Source: Bacteroidales bacterium (GTDB lineage: Bacteria > Bacteroidota > Bacteroidia > Bacteroidales > Dysgonomonadaceae). From it: a stretch of 34,300 nucleotides of DNA. The position numbers were made by a program, and so were the translations under genes. Of this stretch, positions 7,631 to 15,332 are shown piece after piece. The DNA is taken from assembly GCA_012518155.1 (NCBI GenBank), contig JAAYTC010000077.1:1-34300 (forward strand), in the 5' to 3' direction. The notes beneath the pieces are model-generated. The model searched no databases. It was not told the origin of the DNA and was given only the letters and a program-made list of their open reading frames with translations. Positions within the stretch are counted from its first letter, which is position 1, and every line of letters starts with the position of its first letter.

Positions 7631-8824
7631 ATGCATTTATATAAAGAAATAGTGTTACGCCCCGGGAAAGAGGAATCGATAAAACGATTCCATCCTTGGA
7701 TATTTTCCGGTGCCATCGCCTCGTTGCCCGAGGGGCTGAAGGAGGGCGATACTGTTCGCTTACTCTCTTCCGACAGAACGTTTCTGGGAGTAGGCCATTA
7801 CCAGCCGAGCAGCATCGCTGTACGCATTATGTCGTTTCAAGACCAACGTGTTGATGCAAGCTATTACAAGCAGCAAATTTCCACGGCTTACGCGTTGCGC
7901 CTCCGCCTCCGCCTTATTCGAGACGATAACACGATTTATAGGTTAGTGCACGGAGAAGGGGATGGGTTACCCGGATTGATTATAGATATGTATGGAGTTA
8001 CTGCCGTGGTGCAAGCTCACTCCGCGGGAATTCACTTCGATCGGGAACTGATCGTACAGGCTCTTCAAGAGGTGTATCCCCCCGAAAAATTAAAACATAT
8101 CTACTATAAATCGGAAGGTACGTTGCCTTTCAAAGCGAATATAGAGGATACCGACGGCTACTTGTTCGGGGGAAAAGAGAGGGAAGAAACAGCCTTAGAG
8201 AATGGATTTCGCTTCCGAATTGACTGGGAGAAGGGACAGAAAACCGGTTTTTTTATTGACCAACGAGAGAATCGTTTACTCCTGGAGCAGTATGCTTCCG
8301 GCTGTACTGTACTAAATATGTTTAGTTATACCGGAGGATTTTCGGCCTACGCGCTCCGGGGAGGTGCGATTGCCGTTGATTCGGTGGATAGCTCGTCGAA
8401 AGCCTTATCGATCGGGGAAGAGAATGTGGCACTTAATTTTGGGAAAGACACGCGACACGCGTCTCATGCTGAAGATGCTTTTAAATTTCTTCGAGAGGTT
8501 CCGGATGGAAAATACGATTTGATGGTGCTTGACCCACCCGCGTTCGCTAAAAGAAGGGGGGCGACACGCAACGCGCTGCAAGGATATAAAAAACTAAACC
8601 TCGCGGCCATGAACAAGATCGCGAGTGGGGGAGTCCTTTTTACCTTTTCCTGCTCGCAGGCACTTACGAGAGATCAATTTCGTATGGCGGTATTTAGTGC
8701 CGCGGCTATTTCGGGGAGAAACGTTCGGCTGCTTCATCAACTAACACAGCCAGCAGATCACCCGATTAGTATGTATCATCCCGAAGGGGAATATTTGAAA
8801 GGATTGGTACTCTATATCGATTAG
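7631..8824 (+). CDS. Class I SAM-dependent rRNA (cytosine-C5) methyltransferase, RlmI-like
   Basis: The 397-residue protein has the RlmI layout: an N-terminal PUA-like domain (about 1-75, with HPWIFSGAI), a middle domain (about 80-195) and a C-terminal Rossmann methyltransferase domain. Motif I is VLNMFSYTGGFSAYAL (227-242), motif IV is DPPAF (301-305) and the likely catalytic cysteine is Cys341 in TFSCSQAL. RlmI of Escherichia coli makes m5C1962 in 23S rRNA; the same target is likely here but not proven. It starts 29 bases after the exonuclease gene and may share its transcript. A terminator at 8988-9018 lies 160 bases downstream. Confidence 0.93.
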   Translation: MHLYKEIVLRPGKEESIKRFHPWIFSGAIASLPEGLKEGDTVRLLSSDRTFLGVGHYQPSSIAVRIMSFQDQRVDASYYKQQISTAYALRLRLRLIRDDNTIYRLVHGEGDGLPGLIIDMYGVTAVVQAHSAGIHFDRELIVQALQEVYPPEKLKHIYYKSEGTLPFKANIEDTDGYLFGGKEREETALENGFRFRIDWEKGQKTGFFIDQRENRLLLEQYASGCTVLNMFSYTGGFSAYALRGGAIAVDSVDSSSKALSIGEENVALNFGKDTRHASHAEDAFKFLREVPDGKYDLMVLDPPAFAKRRGATRNALQGYKKLNLAAMNKIASGGVLFTFSCSQALTRDQFRMAVFSAAAISGRNVRLLHQLTQPADHPISMYHPEGEYLKGLVLYID

Positions 8825-8933
8825 TGACACGAGAAATGACGTTTAAAATAGTTAAAGACGGTGTTTTTGGTTAAACTGTGCAAAATATGGCGATTTTTCT
8901 TCGAGAATGTATGGCGGGTATTGGAAAAACCGC

Positions 8934-8941
8934 TATATTTG
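8934..8941 (+). promoter_or_regulatory. Possible -7 box in the rlmI-GSCFA gap
   Basis: TATATTTG fits the TAnnTTTG element exactly, but no good -33 element is at the right spacing. It would start a transcript near 8948 that meets the terminator at 8988-9018 after about 70 bases. Confidence 0.4.
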
Positions 8942-8954
8942 CATCGTGTTTTTC

Positions 8955-9035
8955 ATGGTATTAGATTTAAGGTTAACAATGAAGATTGGTTGTCGTGAGA
9001 CAACCTTTCCTTTTTTATATACCTTCCATTCATAA
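8955..9035 (+). other. Short ORF (26 codons) overlapping a terminator
   Basis: An ATG at 8955 opens a 26-codon frame (beginning MVLDLRLTMK, ending YTFHS) with three TTA leucine codons among the first seven. The terminator stem lies inside the frame. Such an arrangement resembles a leader peptide or a small RNA that happens to contain an ORF. The rest of the gap 8825-9142 holds only the promoter-like boxes listed here. Confidence 0.25.
8988..9018 (+). terminator. Rho-independent terminator
   Basis: GGTTGTC (8988-8994), loop GTGA, GACAACC (8999-9005), then TTTCCTTTTTT. It is a clear plus-strand terminator for rlmI readthrough or for a short transcript from the box at 8934. Confidence 0.75.
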
Positions 9036-9105
9036 TATTCTTCGCGGCTTCCACTTCCAAATAACTATAATCGCGATTCCATTTTAGTCTCCGCCCCTTT
9101 ATTGT

Positions 9106-9113
9106 TATTTTTG
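9106..9113 (+). promoter_or_regulatory. Likely -7 box for the GSCFA gene
   Basis: TATTTTTG fits TAnnTTTG and lies 29 bases before the ATG at 9143. The -33 region is poor. Confidence 0.45.
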
Positions 9114-9142
9114 TAATTCCTACTTGAATAAAAACTATTTCG

Positions 9143-10141
9143 ATGGAATTTATAACGTATATAGATATACCCACTACTGATCTGAATATTGATCATTCAA
9201 CAGCTACGATGCTTCTCGGTTCCTGTTTCGCGAGTCGTGTAGGAAATAGGCTTCAGCAGCACAAATTCAATGTGGACGTAAATCCTTTCGGCATCTTATA
9301 CAATCCCTTTTCTATTTCAGGAGCAATTAGAAGAGTTTTGCAACGGCGAGGTTTCACGGAAGCCGACCTTGTTAAACATCAGGGTATGTACCATAGTTTC
9401 ATGCATCACGGTGACTTCTCTTCACCCGACAAGGAGGCGGCTTTGAAAAAAATTTCATCGCGTTTCGAACATGCCGCACGGGCTATCCGGGAGACGGATC
9501 TTTTTTTGATTACTTTCGGAACATCTCATGTGTACTGGAGAATGGAGAGCGGGGAGGTGGTAGCTAATTGCCATAAATTCCCGGAGGGCGAATTTCATAG
9601 AGCACGCTTAACTGTCGACGATATCGTGGAGGAATGGAATGAGCTGATCGGGATGTTGTTGGAGATTCGCCCTCACGCCAAACTCCTGTTTACAGTTAGT
9701 CCCATTAGGCACTGGAAAGATGGAGCACACGAGAACCAGTTGAGCAAATCGATTCTTCATTTGTCCATCGATAAGTTGCAGAGAAATTTTGCAGATCATG
9801 TCCAATACTTTCCTGCTTACGAATTGATGATCGATGAGTTGCGTGATTATCGCTTTTATGATGAGGATATGCTGCACCCGTCACCCGTTGCCGAAGAGTA
9901 TATCTGGCAACGTTTCTCAGGCACCTTTTTCTCGGATCAAACCCGAGTTATAAATACCGAATGGGCTCGTATTCGCAAGTCGCTCGAACATCGCCCACTT
10001 CACCCGGATGGTGAAATGTACTCCCAATTTTTAAAAGACACACTGCTAAAGTTGGATACCTTTTCTAAAAAGTATCCCGCGATTTCATGCCAAGAGGAGA
10101 GAAATGAGCTTATCGCCAAGATAAACCGTCACACTAGTTGA
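9143..10141 (+). CDS. GSCFA domain-containing protein (SGNH-hydrolase-like)
   Basis: The signature LLGSCFASRVG (residues 24-34) defines the GSCFA family, whose fold is related to SGNH/GDSL hydrolases. A second block FGTSHVYW and a third block DEDMLHPSPVAEEYIW match the later SGNH blocks, with the Asp/His pair of the last block present. The usual nucleophile serine would be the Ser of GSCFA. There is no signal peptide, so it is probably cytoplasmic; the substrate is unknown. At 332 residues it has the usual length. It comes before murF-alr by 77 bases but has its own promoter-like box and so may be transcribed separately. The family call is firm, the activity is not. Confidence 0.88.
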   Translation: MEFITYIDIPTTDLNIDHSTATMLLGSCFASRVGNRLQQHKFNVDVNPFGILYNPFSISGAIRRVLQRRGFTEADLVKHQGMYHSFMHHGDFSSPDKEAALKKISSRFEHAARAIRETDLFLITFGTSHVYWRMESGEVVANCHKFPEGEFHRARLTVDDIVEEWNELIGMLLEIRPHAKLLFTVSPIRHWKDGAHENQLSKSILHLSIDKLQRNFADHVQYFPAYELMIDELRDYRFYDEDMLHPSPVAEEYIWQRFSGTFFSDQTRVINTEWARIRKSLEHRPLHPDGEMYSQFLKDTLLKLDTFSKKYPAISCQEERNELIAKINRHTS

Positions 10142-10152
10142 TCCGATATTGG

Positions 10153-10184
10153 TTGACCCCGATATTGGTACTGCAGTAATTTTG
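10153..10184 (+). promoter_or_regulatory. Promoter for murF-alr
   Basis: TTG at 10153-10155 is followed after 21 bases by TAATTTTG (10177-10184). The 11-base sequence CCGATATTGGT occurs twice as a direct repeat, at 10143-10153 and 10159-10169, covering the -33 element and part of the spacer; it could be an operator. Confidence 0.55.
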
Positions 10185-10218
10185 ATATCTAGGGAAAATG
10201 ATTTATTTTTAACGTAAA

Positions 10219-12696
10219 ATGATCGAGATGAGCTATTCTATCCAAGATATATCTTCATTGTTGGGCATTTCACCTGCTCCTGTCCAGCCTGCGCGTATTT
10301 CAAGATTACTGACCGATAGCCGTAAGCTCACGAGTCCTTCCGAAACTCTTTTCGTCGCGCTGACCACGAAAAATAATGATGCCCATCTCTACGTTTCTGA
10401 ACTCTATCACGCCGGGGTCCGTAATTTTTTGGTCTCAAAGATAATGCCAGAATGGCAGAACTTTCGAGACGCTAATTTTTTACATGTAAAGAACCCACTA
10501 GCTTCCCTACAGAAGATTGCCGCTCATCACCGTTCCCGGTTCGATATTCCCGTGATAGGTATCACGGGAAGTAATGGGAAGACCGTGGTAAAAGAGTGGC
10601 TCTACCAGCTGCTGGAGCAGGATTTCAATATCGTACGTTCGCCCAGAAGCTACAATTCGCAAATTGGTGTTCCACTTTCCGTGTGGCAACTCGACCCCAC
10701 GAATGAACTTGCTGTTTTTGAGGCGGGCATATCACAGCCGGATGAAATGGAGTACTTAGAGCCGATTATCCGGCCCACGATTGGGGTATTGACCAAAATT
10801 GGAGAAGCTCACCAAGAAAACTTCAATTCGTTGCAGCAAAAATGCATGGAAAAACTGGAGCTGTTTGTTAACAGTAAAGTGTTGATTTTCGATGAGGACA
10901 ACGATTTGGTCACAAGCTGTGTGGATAGGATGGTTCTTTCGCAAAAGGCGTTTTCGTGGTCCCGTAAAAACAGAGATGCCCACCTCTATATATCCAACAT
11001 TGAAAAGAAGAGTGAATCTACACGAATCGAATACTCTTTCCTGAAGTTTGACTACGATTTTGAAATTCCTTTCACCGACGAAGCTTCGATCGAGAACGCG
11101 ATTCATTGTTTAGCGGTGGCACTTTATTTACACGTGATACCAAAGGGTATCGCGGCACGAATGATGTCGCTCGAACCCGTGGCCATGCGTCTTGACGTGC
11201 GTCAAGGTAAAAGAGGTTGCCTCCTCATCAATGATAGTTACAATTCCGATTTTAATTCTATAAAAATTGCACTTGATTTTCAACAACAACGAAAAATGAA
11301 CCGTCCTCTTAAGAAGACGGTAATTCTTTCCGATATCTTACAATCCGGGATAGCACCTCGCCCGCTTTACAAGAAAGTGGCCGGGTTGATGGAACAGAGT
11401 GAAATCCAACGACTGGTAGGAATTGGGCCCGATCTTACGAAGAATGCAGATCTTTTCACGACGCCGGAAAAGAACTTCTTCGAATCCACGGAAAAATTCA
11501 TTGAATCGGAGATATGGAAAGATTTTAAAAACGAGTTGATTCTCTTGAAGGGTGCACGTAAGTATCACTTTGAACAAATCGGAACCTTGCTTGAGGATAG
11601 AATTCATGAAACCGTGTTAGAGGTGGATCTCGACGCGCTGGTTCATAACTTCAATTTTTATAAGTCACGCTTGGAGCCCGATGTTAAGATTACCTGCATG
11701 GTTAAGGCAAATGGATATGGCGCGGGCGCGGCCGAAATAGCCAAAACGCTCCAATATCATAGGTGCGATTACTTAGCGGTTGCCGTTACGGAGGAAGGGA
11801 TCGCGTTAAGAAACGAAGGAATTTCCCTCCCTATCATCGTGCTAAACCCGGAGGTAGGGGGATTTGAAGAACTTTATAATTACAGCCTCGAGCCCGAGGT
11901 GTATAATTTTCGGATTCTGAAAGCCTTTATAAAGGATTCTGAAAGGCGTGCGATAACCAATTATCCCATGCATATAAAAGTAGATACAGGCATGCACCGC
12001 CTGGGTTTCCTGTCGGATGAGATAGCCGAAATGCTACAGTTGATTCGCTCTCAGAAGGGGCTCACGGCTCGATCGGTTTTTTCTCATTTGTCCGCGAGCG
12101 AGAGTTGGGTTTTTGATGAATTTACCCATCAGCAGATGGATACTTTCAAGAAAGTGTGCGACCAGATTGAAGAGGGGTTGGGATTCAAAGTTAATCGGCA
12201 TATTCTCAATTCTGCCGGTATTGAGCGCTTCGCGAATAACCAGCACGATTTGGTTCGTTTGGGAATTGGCCTGTATGGAGTAAGTTCCAGTGGTTTGGAA
12301 GGGTTGAGGAACGTGTGCACGTTAAGAACGACCATCTTACAAATAAAACAGATCCGCTCAAACGAAACCGTGGGTTATGGAAGAAAGGAAAAACTAGAGA
12401 ATGACGCGCGGATTGCTACCATTCGTTTTGGATACGCGGATGGATTAAATCGGCAGTTTGGGAATCGGAAAGGCAAAGTGCTTATTAACGGCCATTATGC
12501 TCCCATCGTGGGGAATGTTTGCATGGATCTTTGCATGGTCGACGTAACGGGTATCCCGGCCAACGAGGGGGATACAGCCGTGATATTCGGAGAAGGCCTT
12601 ACGGTTATCGATCTCGCGGAAAGCATTGGAACAATACCGTATGAAATACTCACCTCGGTTTCTCCTCGAGTGAAAAGAATTTATATTAAAGAGTAA
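10219..12696 (+). CDS. murF-alr: Bifunctional UDP-MurNAc-tripeptide:D-Ala-D-Ala ligase / alanine racemase
   Basis: The 825-residue protein joins two peptidoglycan enzymes. Residues 1 to about 455 are MurF: the ATP-binding loop GITGSNGKT is at 114-122, the Mur ligase central domain follows, and SYNSDFNSIK is the typical MurF block. From about residue 460 (ETVLEVDLDALVHNF) it is alanine racemase: the PLP lysine is Lys496 in MVKANGYG and the catalytic tyrosine is Tyr720 in VGYGR. NVCMDLCMVDVT is also conserved. Racemase makes D-Ala and MurF adds D-Ala-D-Ala to the UDP-MurNAc precursor, so the fusion couples successive needs of one pathway. Such a fusion is known in Bacteroidetes. A second ATG at 10228 is an alternative start. 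It ends at a strong terminator. Confidence 0.95.
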   Translation: MIEMSYSIQDISSLLGISPAPVQPARISRLLTDSRKLTSPSETLFVALTTKNNDAHLYVSELYHAGVRNFLVSKIMPEWQNFRDANFLHVKNPLASLQKIAAHHRSRFDIPVIGITGSNGKTVVKEWLYQLLEQDFNIVRSPRSYNSQIGVPLSVWQLDPTNELAVFEAGISQPDEMEYLEPIIRPTIGVLTKIGEAHQENFNSLQQKCMEKLELFVNSKVLIFDEDNDLVTSCVDRMVLSQKAFSWSRKNRDAHLYISNIEKKSESTRIEYSFLKFDYDFEIPFTDEASIENAIHCLAVALYLHVIPKGIAARMMSLEPVAMRLDVRQGKRGCLLINDSYNSDFNSIKIALDFQQQRKMNRPLKKTVILSDILQSGIAPRPLYKKVAGLMEQSEIQRLVGIGPDLTKNADLFTTPEKNFFESTEKFIESEIWKDFKNELILLKGARKYHFEQIGTLLEDRIHETVLEVDLDALVHNFNFYKSRLEPDVKITCMVKANGYGAGAAEIAKTLQYHRCDYLAVAVTEEGIALRNEGISLPIIVLNPEVGGFEELYNYSLEPEVYNFRILKAFIKDSERRAITNYPMHIKVDTGMHRLGFLSDEIAEMLQLIRSQKGLTARSVFSHLSASESWVFDEFTHQQMDTFKKVCDQIEEGLGFKVNRHILNSAGIERFANNQHDLVRLGIGLYGVSSSGLEGLRNVCTLRTTILQIKQIRSNETVGYGRKEKLENDARIATIRFGYADGLNRQFGNRKGKVLINGHYAPIVGNVCMDLCMVDVTGIPANEGDTAVIFGEGLTVIDLAESIGTIPYEILTSVSPRVKRIYIKE

Positions 12697-12711
12697 GGTC
12701 ATTTGGTAGAC

Positions 12712-12761
12712 ATAGATAAAAAAATCCCGGCAACGATCGTTGCCGGGATTTTTTTATCTAT
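12712..12761. terminator. Bidirectional terminator, perfect 50-base palindrome
   Basis: The 50 bases are their own reverse complement, centred between 12736 and 12737. The G+C-rich core (ATCCCGGCAACGA and its complement) is flanked by seven As on the left and seven Ts on the right, so it works for murF-alr on the plus strand and for the ompA-like gene on the minus strand. Confidence 0.93.
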
Positions 12762-12775
12762 TGGATTGGTTCCTA

Positions 12776-13933
12776 TTACTCAACGAAGAATATAGCAACA
12801 CGGTTCCAGTCGTTTTCTGCATATGGCTGTTCGGTATCACCCTTCCAGTCAATAGAGATACGATCGCTGCTGATTCCGTACTCGTTGATCAGAGCATCGG
12901 CAACCGCTCTTGCACGTCTTTCAGAAAGTGCGAAGTTGTATTCGGGCGTACCGGTTTGTCTGTCAGCGTAAGCTACGATATTAACTTTCGTGTCAGCGTT
13001 AGCGTTCAAGTATTCAGCCGTGTTGTGTACACTGATCTGTTGTCTTCTGTCGATTGTGGACGAATTGATGCGGAAGAATACTACGTTTGGTACGTATACA
13101 CCTTCAGATACTACGGTCGGCTGTACTTCCGGGCACTCGGGGCAAGACTCCGGTCTTTGTCTGAGTTGCTCGTTTTCTGCACGCAGCCTGTTGATCTGGC
13201 TGTTAAGATCGTTGATCAGGTTATAGTCCATCAACTCGGCGGGAGTAAAGTCTTGTTTTCCACCCAAGCCAAATTTGATCCCTGCAGTACCGGTGAACAT
13301 GCTGTCGTAGTCATAGTCGCCAGTAGTTCCAGTACCGTCAAACGACTCTTGCATTACCCTCCATCCCAGTTCAAGGAAGAGAGAAATGCTCTGGGAGAGC
13401 TTGAAATTGTTGATTAACCCCACGTTGTAGGTAAGGGTTTGGTTTTGGTGTTTAAACAGGTCGCCATCGGGATTGGGTTTCTTCCAGTCCTCGTCCAACC
13501 CGTACATGTAACCGATACCCAGGTAGGGTACAAGGCTATACACCCTGTCGGGGTTATAGCTGCCCCACGCGTTGATGATGTCGTACATTACATCGACATG
13601 GCCGCCTAACCAGTTCTGCTCGGGGCCGAAAGGTACATTGGCAACGTGTTTGATATGACCGCCGTCAATAACCAAACGAGTACCCCAGTTGGGAGAGTTC
13701 CAGCGTCCGATCTCCAGTTGGCCCATCCAGCCCAAACGATCCCCGAAGTTTGCATCGGCATCATTCTCGGCTTTAGTCATATAAAGGTTGGTTCCACCTC
13801 CAAGACCGATGTACCAGTTGTCACTTCCCTTGTTTTTCAGATACACTGTACCGTGAGAAACGTTTTGTACTTCTTGTGCACTTATGCTAAATGCAACAAG
13901 AGCAGAGAATAAAAGTAAACTAAACTTTTTCAT
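12776..13933 (-). CDS. OmpA family outer membrane protein
   Basis: The 385-residue protein starts with a Sec signal peptide (MKKFSLLLFSALVAFSISA, cleavage before QEV). Residues of about 25-215 are rich in alternating aromatic/polar strands, as in an eight-stranded OmpA barrel. A short coiled coil (NDLNSQINRLRAENEQLRQ) and a Cys pair (CPECPE) lead to the C-terminal OmpA-like peptidoglycan-binding domain (about 280-385), with VNIVAYADRQTGTPEYN and the LSERRARAVADALI helix. It should tie the outer membrane to peptidoglycan; such proteins are among the most abundant in Bacteroidales. The -7 box at 14135-14142 implies an untranslated leader of about 195 bases. It is followed by the 50-base palindromic terminator. 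Confidence 0.93.
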   Translation of the reverse strand: MKKFSLLLFSALVAFSISAQEVQNVSHGTVYLKNKGSDNWYIGLGGGTNLYMTKAENDADANFGDRLGWMGQLEIGRWNSPNWGTRLVIDGGHIKHVANVPFGPEQNWLGGHVDVMYDIINAWGSYNPDRVYSLVPYLGIGYMYGLDEDWKKPNPDGDLFKHQNQTLTYNVGLINNFKLSQSISLFLELGWRVMQESFDGTGTTGDYDYDSMFTGTAGIKFGLGGKQDFTPAELMDYNLINDLNSQINRLRAENEQLRQRPESCPECPEVQPTVVSEGVYVPNVVFFRINSSTIDRRQQISVHNTAEYLNANADTKVNIVAYADRQTGTPEYNFALSERRARAVADALINEYGISSDRISIDWKGDTEQPYAENDWNRVAIFFVE

Positions 13934-14254
13934 AAATTTAAATTCTAATTAAACATTTTTTATTACAATAACTCGATATTTTGTCATGTCATCAGTGTAC
14001 CCTGTGCTAGTACGCTTTTTAATAGTTTATGTATAACGTTTCCGTTTTAAAAATGTTCGGAAAAATTATCATAAATCCTTGACCGTATTCCCGAGTGTGA
14101 ATCTACGTTTCTTGAATAAATACACTCTGGAGTGCAAATATAAAACTTAATTTTCACATAAACTCTTTTTTATGTAAAAAATCACCAAAAAAAGCGTCTT
14201 CGTTGCTATTTTCCACGATCTTTTGATCATTCACCGGTTTTGGGAAGGGAAAGC
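13934..14254. other. Gap between rpoD and the ompA-like gene
   Basis: These 321 bases hold the ompA-like promoter and its long leader. In the leader, TTTCCG (14041-14046) and CGGAAA (14060-14065) could form a hairpin. An A+T-rich inverted repeat ACATAAA/TTTATGT lies near 14156-14175. I saw no convincing terminator for rpoD, so transcription may run on into the ompA-like gene. Confidence 0.4.
14135..14142 (-). promoter_or_regulatory. Likely -7 box of the ompA-like gene
   Basis: TATATTTG on the minus strand fits TAnnTTTG; the -33 region lacks a clear TTTG. The predicted transcript carries a leader of about 195 bases. Confidence 0.5.
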
Positions 14255-15115
14255 CTAGCCCAAATAGCTTTTCAATAGCTTGCTCCGGGAATCTTGCCTC
14301 AGCCTCCGAATGGCTTTTTCCTTTATTTGGCGTACCCGCTCTCGGGTTAATTGGAATTTATCACCAATCTCTTCCAGGGTCATCTCCTGGCATCCGATAC
14401 CAAAGAACATTTTTATTATTTCACTCTCTCTCTCGGTAAGAGTAGATAATGCCCTGTCAATCTCTTTCTGGAGAGATTCATTGATCAGTGTTCGATCGGC
14501 TACAGGTGCATCATCATTCACCAGCACATCGAGGAGGCTGTTATCTTCCCCCTCCACGAAAGGAGCATCCATGGAAATATGGCGGCCGGAGACCTTAAGG
14601 GAATCGGTTACTTTTTCCACGGAGATATCCAGCTCTTTTGCCAATTCTTCGGCCGAAGGGCGGCGTTCGTTCTCCTGTTCAAATTTTTGGAATGCTTTGC
14701 TTATCTTGTTCAGCGAGCCCACCTGGTTGAGCGGAAGTCTTACGATTCGGGATTGCTCAGCGAGTGCCTGCAAGATGGATTGACGAATCCACCATACGGC
14801 ATAGCTGATAAATTTAAATCCCCGGGTTTCGTCGAACTTTTCCGCGGCTTTTATCAATCCCAAGTTCCCCTCGTTGATCAGGTCGGGTAGGCTCAATCCT
14901 TGGTTTTGATACTGTTTGGCTACCGATACAACGAACCGGAGATTAGCCCTCGTGAGTTTTTCAAGGGCTTGACGATCGCCTTTTTTAATGGCTTGGGCCA
15001 GCTCTACTTCTTCCTCCACGGTGATCAGGTCTTCACGCCCGATCTCCTGGAGGTACTTGTCTAAAGAAGCGCTCTCCCTGTTCGTGATCGATTTTGTAAT
15101 TTTTAATTGTCTCAT
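14255..15115 (-). CDS. rpoD: Primary sigma factor RpoD (sigma-70)
   Basis: At 286 residues this is the short Bacteroidetes-type housekeeping sigma factor, without region 1.1. Region 1.2 is at about 18-50 (SLDKYLQEIGREDLITVEEE). Region 2 contains ANLRFVVSVAKQY, LPDLINEGNLGLIKAAEKFD and FKFISYAVWWIRQSI, and is followed by LAEQSRIVRLPLN. Region 3 is at about 135-200 and region 4 ends with the helix-turn-helix MTLEEIGDKFQLTRERVRQI and KAIRRLRQ. This factor should read the TAnnTTTG promoters seen across the window. It follows degQ on the same strand with 217 bases between, containing two inverted repeats (15163-15214 and 15231-15262). I found no clear -7 box in that gap. Confidence 0.96.
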   Translation of the reverse strand: MRQLKITKSITNRESASLDKYLQEIGREDLITVEEEVELAQAIKKGDRQALEKLTRANLRFVVSVAKQYQNQGLSLPDLINEGNLGLIKAAEKFDETRGFKFISYAVWWIRQSILQALAEQSRIVRLPLNQVGSLNKISKAFQKFEQENERRPSAEELAKELDISVEKVTDSLKVSGRHISMDAPFVEGEDNSLLDVLVNDDAPVADRTLINESLQKEIDRALSTLTERESEIIKMFFGIGCQEMTLEEIGDKFQLTRERVRQIKEKAIRRLRQDSRSKLLKSYLG

Positions 15116-15162
15116 TTATATATATCTAATACTACTATTTACTAATTATGGTTACTGTTCTC

Positions 15163-15214
15163 GGGAGCAAAATCGGGCATTATCTGTTACCCGCTCATGA
15201 ATATTTTCGCTCCC
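15163..15214 (-). other. Possible structured RNA in the rpoD upstream region
   Basis: Nested complementary segments: an outer helix of GGGAGC (15163-15168) with GCTCCC (15209-15214), extended by AAAAT/ATTTT with one bulge, and an inner helix of CGGG (15174-15177) with CCCG (15190-15193). It lies 48 bases before the rpoD start. It may be a leader element or a protein-binding site. Confidence 0.35.
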
Positions 15215-15230
15215 CCTAAAAAACATATAA

Positions 15231-15262
15231 CAAAGGAATTTGGCGTTTACCTAATTCCTTTG
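15231..15262 (-). terminator. Inverted repeat between degQ and rpoD, possible terminator
   Basis: CAAAGGAATT (15231-15240) and AATTCCTTTG (15253-15262) form a perfect 10-base-pair stem with a 12-base loop, 71 bases after the degQ stop. The T-run on the minus strand comes only about 8 bases later (GTTTTTT), so termination is uncertain; it could also be an operator. Confidence 0.4.
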
Positions 15263-15332
15263 CTATAGAAACACTTATTAGGGTGCTTTTGTTACTTAAA
15301 AGTCGTAAATTAACCGTTATTAACGGCCAGTT

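Noticed and set aside
8953..9174. 73-codon minus-strand frame in the gap before the GSCFA gene
   Set aside because: It overlaps the start and promoter of the GSCFA gene and the terminator, and shows no family features.
12740..13417. 225-codon plus-strand frame opposite the OmpA-like gene
   Set aside because: The minus strand has a full signal peptide and OmpA domain; the plus frame crosses the terminator and has no recognisable domain.
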